NCBI RefSeq assembly: GCF_012295525.1
Contig: NZ_CP051167.1
Coordinates: forward strand, 6,191,299 to 6,255,298
From: Oxynema aestuarii AP17
GTDB taxonomy: Bacteria; Cyanobacteriota; Cyanobacteriia; Cyanobacteriales; Laspinemataceae
DNA: 64,000 nt
Direction: 5' to 3'
In this document: piece after piece, positions 56,002-64,000 of the stretch
Layout of the letters: the number at the start of each line of letters is the position of its first letter
Position numbering within the stretch: the stretch's first letter is position 1
Notes under the pieces: model-generated
Told to the model about the DNA's origin: nothing
Databases searched by the model: none
The model's input: only the letters and a program-made list of their open reading frames with translations
Program-made: the position numbers and the translations under genes

Positions 56002-56532
56002 CCCCTACACCCTTCTTTAACATTGTCATTGTTTTGAAGCCGGATAACCTTTTTTCACTGAAATTGTTTCCTCAACTGATTCACCCTAGTGATTTAATTA
56101 AATTCTGCCTCAAACCAGTTATTTGTATTTGTTGTTATGGTTGTGAAATAGGGAGTCCTCAAGCTATTGAAACAATCGATTCTCAAGTTCGTGAGGGAGC
56201 TTACTGACTTAGTACATCCCCTTGCAAACCGGAATCACAGCTTAGATCGGTAGATTGGAACTAGAACATTGACAGGAGAATTCATCACTCTCGATCGGGT
56301 CTCGATCGCCTTTCTCGATGGACTTACTCCACCTGTCATTCCTGCATCAGTAAAAATACACTCACTCTTTTAAATACAGGAAAATATAGACAATAACTGT
56401 ATTCTTTTGGTTTTATTTTGATATTATTTTGTATTCTATTTTGTTACTTTAGCGAATTGATGTTACTAAATTACTGATTTTGTTGGCAATTTAGGATTTT
56501 TGTAGGGAGTTTCTAATTTTTGTTGTATTTTT
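56002..56532. other. AT-rich region upstream of the 1193-aa exoprotein
   Basis: About 530 bases, much more AT-rich than its surroundings (especially 56340-56530) with few HIP1 sites. It lies between the stop of the K+ channel gene and the start of the exoprotein, both on the minus strand. It should hold the exoprotein promoter. I see no gene. Confidence 0.5.
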
Positions 56533-57600
56533 TTATTCCCTGTTATCTTTTACATTATGTTTTTGAGCCTCTTCTGTACTTTGTTTCCCATCCCCCTCCG
56601 GATGAGAATCGTTGAATTCAGGTAAATTCAATCGATCGACAGTATTCAAAAAGAGAATTTTAGCCAATTCAAACACCCGATCGCGATCGCCCGCCACGTC
56701 CCCTAACTTTTCCTCGGCAATTTGCAGACATAATCGCATTAAATCCGCCGATTCGTTGACGTAACGCGCGATCGCTTCCCGTTCGTTTTGTCGATGTTCT
56801 AAATCCTCCAGGGATAGCGACGGATGTTGTTTGCGCTTGTGTACTTCTTCCGAAAATCCCGATGCAATAATCCCCGCCGGAAGTGCAAACAAACCAATCC
56901 CAACAAACGCCAATACCGCCCCGAAAAACTTACCAATCGGCGTGACCGGATAAATATCGCCATACCCCACCGTTGTCAGGGTGACCACTCCCCACCACAT
57001 CGCCGCCGGAATGCTGGGAAAGGCGATCGGTTGGTCGCGACTTTCGGCAAAAAACATGATTGTCGATGCAAAAATAAGTAAAATAATAACGGCAAAAATC
57101 GTCATAATCAATTCGTCTTTCTTGGCTTCTACTGCCCTTAAAATCGTTTGCAAAGCTTCGGAATAACGAATGAGTTTTAACAGTCGTAACAGTCGAAAAA
57201 TTTCGATAAATTCGAGAGAACTGCGATCGGGAAGTGCCACCATTAAATAAAACGGTAAAATTGCCATTAAGTCGATAATAGCTAAGGGAGTTTGGGCGTA
57301 ACGCAAGCGCCCCCACACCGGATCCGCGTAACGCGGATCGACGGTACAAGACCAAATTTGTAAAAAGTAGAGAAGTGTAAAACAAGTTACGGAAAAAATT
57401 TCAATTTCATCGACAAATAGTTTGACATTGGCTGAAATTGAATGAGAAGTGCCTAAAATAAATGCAGTGACATCGACAATCACGAGCAGACTGACCAGCA
57501 GATCGTCGAGTAAGCTGAGGCGATCGTCGTCAGTGGAAAATTCAAGAATTTCATAAATACGTCGTTGCAAATGAGGTAAAAAATTTCGATGTTTTTTCAT
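56533..57600 (-). CDS. Voltage-gated potassium channel (Kv-type)
   Basis: A 355-residue six-helix ion channel. S1-S3 fall at about residues 30-120. The voltage sensor S4 (FRLLRLLKLIRYSEAL, about 135-150) has spaced Arg/Lys residues. The selectivity filter is TVGYGD (residues 210-215), and an S6 helix (about 225-250) ends the pore. A long charged C-terminal tail without a recognisable CNB domain follows (about residues 255-355). It probably conducts K+ across the plasma membrane in response to voltage. Confidence 0.9.
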   Translation of the reverse strand: MKKHRNFLPHLQRRIYEILEFSTDDDRLSLLDDLLVSLLVIVDVTAFILGTSHSISANVKLFVDEIEIFSVTCFTLLYFLQIWSCTVDPRYADPVWGRLRYAQTPLAIIDLMAILPFYLMVALPDRSSLEFIEIFRLLRLLKLIRYSEALQTILRAVEAKKDELIMTIFAVIILLIFASTIMFFAESRDQPIAFPSIPAAMWWGVVTLTTVGYGDIYPVTPIGKFFGAVLAFVGIGLFALPAGIIASGFSEEVHKRKQHPSLSLEDLEHRQNEREAIARYVNESADLMRLCLQIAEEKLGDVAGDRDRVFELAKILFLNTVDRLNLPEFNDSHPEGDGKQSTEEAQKHNVKDNRE

Positions 57601-57742
57601 ATTTTTACGCTCGATCGATAAATCCCTGCGCGGAGGCGCGATCGGCGATCGTTGACCCTCCTGTTTTAATCAAAAATGTTATCATAAAAGATAAATCATC
57701 GAATGATAATTCTTTTTCAAGTTGGAATTTACGGATTCGTGA

Positions 57743-58525
57743 ATGGAAAAATACCCTACGACTTACTCCCAGGCTCAAGTCCTTAAAGATCTGGCAATTT
57801 CGATCGCCGGATTGTATTTCTCCTATCCCGATAAAGCTAATGTGTTGCAAGATGTCAGCTTACATATTTTCAAAGGCGAACGAGTAGGATTAATCGGCGC
57901 CAATGGTGCGGGAAAAACAACGTTATTTTTATCAATTTGTGGCATTCTCAAGCCAAATTCCGGCAAGATCTCGGTGTTCGATCGCCCAGTAGTGACCGGA
58001 GAATTTCGCCCGGAAATTGGCTTAGTCTTTCAAAATCCTAACGACCAACTGTTTTGTGCGTCGGTCTGGGACGATGTGGCGTTCGGTCCGCAAAATATGG
58101 GACTTTCGGCGTCAGAAGTCGAACGCCGAGTGCAAGAAGCGTTAGGGATTGCAGGAGTGGCGGATTTGGTTCATCGTCCCCCCCATCATCTGTCTGGCGG
58201 ACAAAAACAAATGGTCGCGATCGCGGGAATTTTGGCGATGCAACCGCAATTGGTGATGTATGACGAACCGAGTGCAAATTTAGATTTGCGATCGCGCCGT
58301 CGTATTATTAATTTTCTCCAATCTTCGCCGCAAACCCTATTAATTTCTTCCCACGATTTAGAATTGATTTTGCAAGTGTGCGATCGCGTCATTTTAATGG
58401 ATGAAGGTCGGATTATTGCCACAGGAAAACCCGAGGAAATTATGGGCGATCGGCAATTAATGGAATCTTGCGGATTGGAAAAACCGCATTCCCTGATTCC
58501 GCATTTCCATTCCGATGAGAAATAA
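57743..58525 (+). CDS. CbiO-like cobalt/nickel ECF ABC transporter ATP-binding protein
   Basis: A 260-residue single ATPase domain. Walker A IGANGAGKTT (about 51-60), Q-loop FQNPNDQLF, ABC signature LSGGQKQMVAIAG, Walker B LVMYDEPSANLD and H-loop ISSHDLELI. The FQNPNDQLF segment with its S/T-V-x-DDVAFG follow-up is typical of the ECF/CbiO subfamily that energises cobalt, nickel or vitamin uptake. The membrane partners (CbiM, CbiQ) are not adjacent, so it may serve an unlinked complex. The first 20 residues are an unusual N-terminal extension. Confidence 0.88.
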   Translation: MEKYPTTYSQAQVLKDLAISIAGLYFSYPDKANVLQDVSLHIFKGERVGLIGANGAGKTTLFLSICGILKPNSGKISVFDRPVVTGEFRPEIGLVFQNPNDQLFCASVWDDVAFGPQNMGLSASEVERRVQEALGIAGVADLVHRPPHHLSGGQKQMVAIAGILAMQPQLVMYDEPSANLDLRSRRRIINFLQSSPQTLLISSHDLELILQVCDRVILMDEGRIIATGKPEEIMGDRQLMESCGLEKPHSLIPHFHSDEK

Positions 58526-58557
58526 GACGGGTTCGATGGCGATCGCGCCTTCGCGAA

Positions 58558-58577
58558 GCGACGCCTCCGGCGTATCG
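58558..58577. repeat. Second copy of the CGATACGCCGGAGGCGTCGC palindrome
   Basis: GCGACGCCTCCGGCGTATCG, the exact reverse complement of 40020-40039, after a GCGCCTTCGCGAAGC palindromic segment. It lies between the ABC ATPase and the small membrane protein gene. Confidence 0.85.
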
Positions 58578-58691
58578 CCGTTCGTCCCTCCCGATCTCTA
58601 GCAAAAATGAAGAATATGTTATGTCCGCAGGCGATAAGTTCGCTTTTCGACTTTAATGTAATCGTAACTCCCCCTCTATGGAGGTCAACCA

Positions 58692-59066
58692 ATGGATTGG
58701 ATGAGTATTATTATCACCTGGCTAGTGATTGCGATTAGCTTGTTGATTATCTCAAAATTACCGACCGGGGTTGAAATTGACGGTTTCGATCGGGCTTTAA
58801 TTTCGGCGGCGGTTTTAGGCGCCTTAAATGCCTTCCTCCGGCCACTTTTACAGATTTTAGCCCTTCCGGTCACGATTCTGACCCTGGGGATTTTCGCCTT
58901 GGTCGTCAATGCTTTAGTGTTTGGATTAGCCGCTTATCTCGTTCAAGGATTTCGCTTGCGTTGGGGCTTTTGGAGTGCCTTAATTGGCGCGATCGCCCTC
59001 ACGTTCATTCGTTCGATTTTGGAACAACTTTTACAGAATTTTGGCGTTCCCGGAGTCACTTCGTAA
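58692..59066 (+). CDS. Small phage-holin-family (DUF-type) membrane protein
   Basis: A 124-residue protein with four closely spaced hydrophobic helices and very few charged residues. It carries the LPTGVEIDGFDRALISAAVLG and NAFLRPLLQILALPVTILTLG segments typical of the 'mycobacterial phage holin superfamily IV' family. In most bacteria this is a chromosomal membrane protein unrelated to phage lysis. No phage genes surround it. Function unknown. Confidence 0.85.
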   Translation: MDWMSIIITWLVIAISLLIISKLPTGVEIDGFDRALISAAVLGALNAFLRPLLQILALPVTILTLGIFALVVNALVFGLAAYLVQGFRLRWGFWSALIGAIALTFIRSILEQLLQNFGVPGVTS

Positions 59067-59229
59067 GAGGTGAGGATCGGAAAATTTCGTCAATTTTCTA
59101 TGTTTTTCCAAGCAGTTAAGTAAATTTGCTAATTGCTGGCGGTGTTTCCCGTCGGGGTTGGTTTGAATCATCGTTCAGGGAATGGCGATCGCCCGCGATC
59201 GCCGACAAGCTGACCCCGACTCAATCTCG

Positions 59230-59280
59230 ATTTTAGATGTTAGATTTTAGATGTTAGATTTTAGATGTTAGATTTTAGAT
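59230..59280. repeat. 14-bp tandem repeat ATTTTAGATGTTAG
   Basis: Three complete copies and one partial copy with no mismatches. It lies between the holin-like gene and the caspase-WD40 gene. Confidence 0.95.
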
Positions 59281-59369
59281 TTGCATACTGGCGATCCCCT
59301 ACTTCAACAAAGCTTCAATACTCGATCGCCGATTGGTGTTTCCCTCACCAGTCAGCATTTTTTGAGCTA

Positions 59370-59413
59370 AACCCGGTATTTTGACGACGAGTTGGGTCGT
59401 AAAATACCGGGTT
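59370..59413. terminator. Long stem-loop downstream of the caspase-WD40 gene
   Basis: An 18-bp stem with one bulge (AACCCGGTATTTT-G-ACGAC paired with GTCGT-AAAATACCGGGTT). It lies about 40 bases beyond the caspase-WD40 stop. No T-run follows on the minus strand, so a role in 3'-end stability is as likely as termination. Confidence 0.5.
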
Positions 59414-59452
59414 GGCGGGAGGGCGATCGGGGTGAGTAAACCGAGGGCAATT

Positions 59453-61789
59453 TCAGCGCCAAATTTTAATCGTTTGGTCCCAACTCGCACTCACCATTGT
59501 TGTTCCATCTGGAGTCATTTCGATCGCAAAAATATCGCTCACGTGATCGGTCAGCGTCCCTTTGAGATCGCCACTATCTAAATCCCAAATTTTAATCGTG
59601 TTGTCGTCACTTCCACTGAGTAAAGTTTGACCGTCGGGAGTGACCGTCACCACGGTGACTAAATCCGTATGACCCCGGAGGGTATTTTGCAATTCCCCAC
59701 GGTCTAAATCCCAAATTTTAATGGTTTCGTCCCAACTTCCACTCACCAACGTTTTTCCATCGGGAGTAATGGCGATCGCCCGTACCAAGCGCGTATGTCC
59801 GGTGAGAGTTTGTCTCACTTCTCCCGTGGCGACATCCCAAAGTTTAATCGTCGCGTCGCCACTACCACTGACGAGGGTTTGGCCGTCCGGTGTATAAGCG
59901 AGCGCTCGCACGCGATCGCGGTGTCCTTCGAGAGTCTGTTCTAACGCCCCAGTCCGGGCGTTCCACAGGCGAATGCGACCGTCGTCGGAACCACTGGCGA
60001 GGGTTTGACCGTCGGGACTGTAGGCGATCGCGTAAATCGCACCCCCTCTCGGATCGAGGGTATTCGACACCATCCGACCTTTGAGGTTCCAAATATAGAT
60101 CGTTCCGTCGTCACTCGCACTGGCGAAGCTTTTGCCGTCTGGGTTGACGACGATATCTCTCACGATATCTCGGTGCGCGGTTAGGGTATCGAGTTGTTTA
60201 CCCGTGTTCAGATCCCAAAGTAAGATCTGATTGTTCCAGTCGCCACTGACCAGTAATGAAGAGCGCGGCGCGATCGCCAATCCTTGCACGGGGGCCTCAT
60301 GTCCGGTCAGGGTCTGCGGTTCGGCGGTCGGAATCGTAAAGGGAACGGGGGTTCCAGTAAAGGCGGGGGGGAGGGGCGATCGCGGGGCTGTACCGTCGGG
60401 GGAACTCGGTGAGGGCGAGGAATCTGGTGTCGCCGTCGCCCGGGGTGGCGAGTCGTTTGTAAAGTCCCACGCCGGAAAGATCGAATCGAGATGTTCCAGA
60501 AAGCTCAAGTAAGGAGGGAGATCCACCGGGGAGGCGGTCGGTTTGGAAATATAGCCCCACAGCCAAATAATGCCTGCAATTGTAGCAACAACGATCGCCC
60601 CTTCAGTCAGCAAAAATAGGGGGAAGTCGCGATCGCCGTCGGTTCTTTTAAGTTTGGCTTCGATCGCGCCGATCTCCGCCTCGGTCAGGGCGAGAATATC
60701 CTGGTAGAAATAATGCAGCTTTTCGTCAGTTTCTCGTTTCAGCGATCGCTTTTCCCGGGCGATCGCCCCTTGCAATGCTTCTCGATAGCGATCGAGCTTT
60801 TCTTGGCGTTCTTGATAAGGAATTAAAACCTTTTCACGAATTTTCTGGGCAATTTCTGGCTTTATGCCGCAATTTTCGCGAGTAATTTCTAAGCTTCTCC
60901 AACCGAGTCGCCCGATTTGACCGCCGCGACGCCGCACGAAGTTTTCTACTGCTTCGCGATAGGTCAGTTCTGGTGTTGGAATCGGTGCTTGACTGAGGAC
61001 GATGTTCGTCGCTTCCGGTAAGGCGTAGAAGGCGGGAGGATTGGCAGGAGTAAAAATTTGCATTTTATTTGCAATGTAATCGTGCAGTTCTCCCAGGGAA
61101 ATTTGGCCGTCGCCGTCGCGGTTGGCGCCTCCGGTTTCGATACCTTCGATCAAATAATAAGTATAAGGAGAACAGCCGGATTCTCTAACTTTACCCCCGT
61201 AACGGAAGCGGCGAATCGCTTCGCGATCGATCGCGAGATCCGTACAGAAGCGATCGTCCGCCTCGAAGTGCGTCGAAGCGGTCAGAACGGCTTTCCCGTA
61301 ACCGCCGAGTTGCTGTTTGAGGTCGAGGCGATCGCGTGGGGAATCTCTAACTGATTCCCCCAATTCGGTGTAGCAACAATCGAGGACGATCGCCTGCTGT
61401 TGTGCCGGACTGGTATACAAGAGCGCTTGTAAAAAGTCTGCTGGAACCGCCGTGGAGGAAAGGTCGGCGACGTCAGTATTGCGAGTCGTGAAATAAAGTT
61501 TACCTTCACCATCGGCGATCGCATGTCCGGAGAAGTATAATAGTACCAGATCTTCCGGCTGGCGATCGCGCAATAACCATTCGATCCCGACGCGAATTTC
61601 CTGCAAATCCGGATCGAGCAGTTGTTGAATATTTTCAGGCTCGAATCCCCCGAGATCTTGGCGTTTCAGGATCTCCGCGATCGCACGAACGTCATGACAT
61701 GCCGTGGGTAGCGGTTCCAAAAAACTATCGACTCGTGTCTTTGGCTGTTGAGAGAGACTCACCCCGATTAATAAAGCCACCTTAGTCAT
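59453..61789 (-). CDS. Caspase-family protease with WD40 propeller (orthocaspase-like)
   Basis: A 778-residue protein. The N-terminal caspase p20-like domain has catalytic His89 in LYFSGHA and Cys138-Cys139 in VLDCCYTE. An EF-hand-like loop (NRDGDGQISLGEL, about 223-235) follows. Then come a basic coiled-coil (about 310-380), one transmembrane helix (about 391-414), a Pro-rich linker, and seven WD40 repeats (about 485-778, each ending with a GxxDxTIxIW block) forming a closed propeller. The lone TM helix should put the protease and propeller on opposite sides or anchor one to the membrane. Orthocaspase-WD40 proteins are common in cyanobacteria and are linked to stress or cell death. The usual CHSG after the catalytic Cys reads CYTE. 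Confidence 0.9.
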   Translation of the reverse strand: MTKVALLIGVSLSQQPKTRVDSFLEPLPTACHDVRAIAEILKRQDLGGFEPENIQQLLDPDLQEIRVGIEWLLRDRQPEDLVLLYFSGHAIADGEGKLYFTTRNTDVADLSSTAVPADFLQALLYTSPAQQQAIVLDCCYTELGESVRDSPRDRLDLKQQLGGYGKAVLTASTHFEADDRFCTDLAIDREAIRRFRYGGKVRESGCSPYTYYLIEGIETGGANRDGDGQISLGELHDYIANKMQIFTPANPPAFYALPEATNIVLSQAPIPTPELTYREAVENFVRRRGGQIGRLGWRSLEITRENCGIKPEIAQKIREKVLIPYQERQEKLDRYREALQGAIAREKRSLKRETDEKLHYFYQDILALTEAEIGAIEAKLKRTDGDRDFPLFLLTEGAIVVATIAGIIWLWGYISKPTASPVDLPPYLSFLEHLDSIFPAWDFTNDSPPRATATPDSSPSPSSPDGTAPRSPLPPAFTGTPVPFTIPTAEPQTLTGHEAPVQGLAIAPRSSLLVSGDWNNQILLWDLNTGKQLDTLTAHRDIVRDIVVNPDGKSFASASDDGTIYIWNLKGRMVSNTLDPRGGAIYAIAYSPDGQTLASGSDDGRIRLWNARTGALEQTLEGHRDRVRALAYTPDGQTLVSGSGDATIKLWDVATGEVRQTLTGHTRLVRAIAITPDGKTLVSGSWDETIKIWDLDRGELQNTLRGHTDLVTVVTVTPDGQTLLSGSDDNTIKIWDLDSGDLKGTLTDHVSDIFAIEMTPDGTTMVSASWDQTIKIWR

Positions 61790-61844
61790 TGGTGTCCCGA
61801 TACTTCAATAGTTTAGTGATGCTATTTTCGTGACATCCTCCCGA

Positions 61845-61867
61845 CGCTCACCCTAACGGGTAGAGCG
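61845..61867 (-). repeat. Right-end hairpin of the IS200/IS605-type element
   Basis: CGCTC-ACCC-TAAC-GGGT-A-GAGCG forms a stem-loop containing the end of the tnpB reading frame. Such hairpins at the 3' edge of tnpB belong to the element end and to the TnpB-associated guide (omega) RNA scaffold. Confidence 0.6.
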
Positions 61868-63093
61868 CGGGCGTCCCTTCCTCGCGGTTGGGTTTTCCTG
61901 CTTCATCGGGGTTCCTAAGCAACCTTCCGACCCAGGCAGTATCACCGTCTGTCCAACGGCTACAAGACCGCGCTGCATGACCACTTGAGCCGCAGCAACA
62001 TCCCAGTCTGTCGCATATCCACACTCATCGCAACGATGAACCCGTTCGCTGAGTTCCTTCTTCCCAGTATGCGCCCCACACTGAGGGCAAGTTTGACTGG
62101 TCCCGTTGGGGTCAACCTTGGCAAAGTAGACGCCACGCTTCCAGGCAACCCACTTGAGGATTTCCAAGAAGCTTCCCCAAGCAGCATCCAAACAATGCTT
62201 GGCCAAGATCCCGCGACTGGTCATCTTGAGGTTCAAATCCTCAGCAAAAATCATCCCAGCATGGTCACAAAGCTGGTGAGCCGTCAGGAAATGGAACTCA
62301 CGGCGCTGTTGTGGATATGCTCGTGCAGTTGGCGAATCTTGGCTTGAATCTTCCGGTAATTAGCCGAACCCTTTTTCTTGTTTCTCAATTTACGTTGCAG
62401 CCATCGAAGCTTGCCTTGCAAATCCACGAAAAAGCGAGGGCGTTCTACCAATTCTCCCGTCGATCCAGCCAAGAACTTTTCCAGTCCCAAATCTATGCCA
62501 ATCGGTTCACCGTGAGGCATAGATTTGGGACGGAAAGATCGGCTTGCAGAATCAATTGAGCATACCAACCAGACGGCTTGAAGACGACCCGTACCCGCTT
62601 GAGTGCAAATCCTTCTGGGATAGGTCGATGCAGGTTAATGGGCATGGCTCCAATTTTCGGCAGTTCGATTTCAAACTCGTTGACGGGGTTCGATTTGAAC
62701 TGCGGAAAGACAAACGAGCGATACTGACCAAACTTTTTGAATCGAGGAAATCCAAATCCTCTTTTCTGCACGAACTTAAAACGACTTATCCAGCCGCTTC
62801 AAGGCATCTTGCAAGACCTGAGAATGAACTGCCTTCAGTTCTGGGATCTCATCTTTCGCTTTGGTCAGTGCATTCTGCTGTTTGTAATAGTCGGGATAGG
62901 GTGCATCGGCAGAAATGATATATTCCTGCTTGATACTACAAGCATTGACCGGACATTTACGCGAGCCGATCCAGTCCTTGCGCTCTGCCAAAGCGTAGTT
63001 ATAGACGCGACGACATTGCTCCAACCAGTCGAGCATTTGAGCTTCCTGGTCAAGTCCTGGATAGATTCGGTAGTTGTAGGTCAAGTTCAACAT
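61853..63093 (-). pseudogene. tnpB: Decayed tnpB of an IS200/IS605-family element
   Basis: Four fragments of one TnpB lie in order but in changing frames. The N-terminal helix-turn-helix (MLNLTYNYRIYP; 62776-63093) and the beta-strand domain (PINLHRPIPEGFALKRVRVV; about 62493-62771) come first. Next is the RuvC first Asp (GIDLGLEKF) with the coiled RNKKKGSANYRKI segment (to about 62284). Last are the RuvC Glu (IFAEDLN), the zinc pair CPQC/CDEC and the last Asp (ATDWDVAAAQ; 61853-62254). About three frameshifts break it, so no full protein is made. RuvC Asp/Glu/Asp and zinc Cys codons are still present. No tnpA is adjacent. Confidence 0.9.
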
Positions 63094-63098
63094 ACCTA

Positions 63099-63131
63099 TA
63101 GTCTAACTGATTTGCGCTTTCCGTTAGACTA
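63099..63131. repeat. Inverted repeat upstream of tnpB (possible left end)
   Basis: A 9-bp stem TAGTCTAAC/GTTAGACTA with a 15-base loop sits 5 bases upstream of the tnpB start. It may be the element's left-end hairpin, but boundaries were not fixed. Confidence 0.4.
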
Positions 63132-63245
63132 CAGGTAGTGTGTCGATTTTCGGGGTATTGAACCCCTCAATCGACGCGGGGAGTCCGTGGATCCCAACAC
63201 TGACCTTTCAGGTACGGCGCGGGACTTATCGCTCCCCGAACCCCT
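63132..63245. other. Structured intergenic region of unknown role
   Basis: Two nested stems are visible: GTCGATT...AATCGAC with an inner GGGG/CCCC (63141-63174), then CGGGGAG...CTCCCCG with inner TCC/GGA and ACCT/AGGT pairs (63176-63239). This is more pairing than expected by chance. It could be a small RNA, part of a mobile-element end, or a 5' leader. It matches no RNA family I can name. Confidence 0.4.
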
Positions 63246-63388
63246 CAAAAGTTAAACTGTCACTAAATCCGTGCAATTGGCAAGAGCGATCGCGGTAGTG
63301 TTTAACTTTGATAACAAATCGGGATATTCCCCGTGATTTTGCTTGGACAACACGAGCACCTCGTGACTCCTATATATTTTAAAAGCAA

Positions 63389-63424
63389 TTTTAAAAGCGA
63401 TCGCCCCCGGAAGAGCGATCGCCT
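63389..63424 (-). terminator. HIP1-built terminator downstream of gnd
   Basis: Two HIP1 octamers (63397-63404 and 63415-63422) pair as an 8-bp stem with a 10-base loop, followed on the minus strand by TTTTAAAATTGCTTTT. This makes a plausible intrinsic terminator about 40 bases after the gnd stop. Confidence 0.6.
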
Positions 63425-63461
63425 CGATCCTTGCTACAACTAATCAGAAATCATCGGCCAA

Positions 63462-64000
63462 TTATTCATTCACTTCCGACCATTCCGTATGGAAAAACTC
63501 GCCGCGCGGTTTGTCCAAGCGTTCGTAAGTATGGGCGCCGAAATAATCCCGTTGCGCTTGGGTCAAATTTTGCGGGAGGCGATCGCGCCGATAGCTGTCA
63601 AAATAATCTAAAGACGCACTAAACGCCGGAACCGGAATCCCAGCATAATTCGCTGTCGCCAACACCTCGCGCCATGCCTCCTGACGGTCTAAAATCGTCT
63701 GCTTGAACTCCGGCGCTAACAGCAAATTCGGCAAACTCGGATTATCCTTAAACGCCGACTTAATCTTGTCCAAAAATCCCGCACGGATAATACATCCACC
63801 CTTCCAAATCCGGGAAATTTCACTCAGATTCAAATTATAATTAAAATCCGCCGACGCCTTCGCCAGCAAACTCATCCCCTGAGCGTAAGAACAAATCTTA
63901 GAACAGTAAAGCGCATCGCGAACCTTATCCACAAATCCCTTGACATCCCCGTCAAACTTAAACGTCGGTCCGCTTAATTGCTGCGACGCCGCGCCCCGTT
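63462..64000 (-). CDS. gnd: 6-phosphogluconate dehydrogenase, N-terminally truncated by window end
   Basis: About 179 residues of the C-terminal all-helical domain are in the window, ending at the TAA at 63462. Typical 6PGDH blocks are ALYCSKICSYAQGMSLL, IWKGGCIIRAGFLDKI and the final RRDRLPQNLTQAQRDYFGAHTYER. The frame stays open to base 64000 (SGPTFKFDGDVKGFVDKV upstream of the first internal GTG). The enzyme oxidises and decarboxylates 6-phosphogluconate to ribulose 5-phosphate with NADP+ in the oxidative pentose phosphate pathway, the main dark carbon route of cyanobacteria. Confidence 0.95.
   Translation of the reverse strand, partial: RGAASQQLSGPTFKFDGDVKGFVDKVRDALYCSKICSYAQGMSLLAKASADFNYNLNLSEISRIWKGGCIIRAGFLDKIKSAFKDNPSLPNLLLAPEFKQTILDRQEAWREVLATANYAGIPVPAFSASLDYFDSYRRDRLPQNLTQAQRDYFGAHTYERLDKPRGEFFHTEWSEVNE

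Noticed and set aside
58692-59066. Prophage marker (holin)
   Set aside because: The four-helix holin-superfamily IV protein is widespread on bacterial chromosomes; no phage structural, integrase or lysis genes are nearby.
61853-63093. Four separate real genes
   Set aside because: Each open frame carries consecutive parts of one TnpB protein, so they are a single frameshifted gene.

Overview
The window comes from a cyanobacterium, most likely a filamentous non-marine one. The evidence is dense HIP1 octamers (GCGATCGC) throughout, a HetZ-type protein, cyanobacterial carotenoid enzymes (CrtD type, carotenoid oxygenase), an orthocaspase-WD40 protein, DUF928 proteins and several two-partner-secretion (TPS) exoproteins. 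Both ends are cut: a subtilase lacks its start on the left, and 6-phosphogluconate dehydrogenase lacks its N-terminus on the right.

Layout. 1-8 kb: housekeeping and regulatory genes (subtilase, LarC, YrdC/Sua5 family, HetZ, PHP phosphoesterase, TPM-domain membrane protein), with a 20-bp palindromic tandem array at 5141-5280. 8-17.6 kb, minus strand: an apparent four-gene operon of DUF928 protein, TPS-CHAT giant exoprotein, CHASE2 histidine kinase, and response-regulator/histidine-kinase hybrid. 18-21 kb: an unrecognised membrane protein and TldD, convergent. 21-29.7 kb, minus strand: a Wsp-type chemosensory operon (small protein, WspB, WspC, WspA, WspD, WspE, WspF), with overlapping stop/start codons at several junctions. 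30-35 kb, plus strand: a TPR protein, a TMEM143/DUF3754 protein, a CHASE2 adenylate cyclase and a second DUF928 protein. 35-40 kb: a GT-C-like membrane protein and a lipid-headgroup cluster (CarS-like CDP-alcohol synthase, lipid kinase, CDP-alcohol phosphatidyltransferase). 40-45 kb: MFS exporter, phosphopantetheinyl transferase, CrtD-like desaturase and M16 peptidase. 45-56 kb, minus strand: CHASE2 adenylate cyclase behind a TPS exoprotein, carotenoid oxygenase, and a third TPS exoprotein. 56-64 kb: K+ channel, CbiO-type ATPase, small holin-like membrane protein, caspase-WD40 protein, a decayed IS200/IS605 tnpB, and gnd.

How it fits together. The strongest theme is the repeated linkage of CHASE2 receptors, with interchangeable histidine-kinase or adenylate-cyclase outputs, to surface-exoprotein genes (TPS domain, one carrying a CHAT protease) and to DUF928 proteins. 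It occurs as three separate clusters in 48 kb. This suggests a modular envelope sensing and exoprotein system, which is the best candidate here for an uncharacterised system. The Wsp-type operon is a second surface or contact-sensing pathway; its usual diguanylate cyclase output is not in the window. All functions are assigned by reading motifs and from family knowledge; no database search was run.
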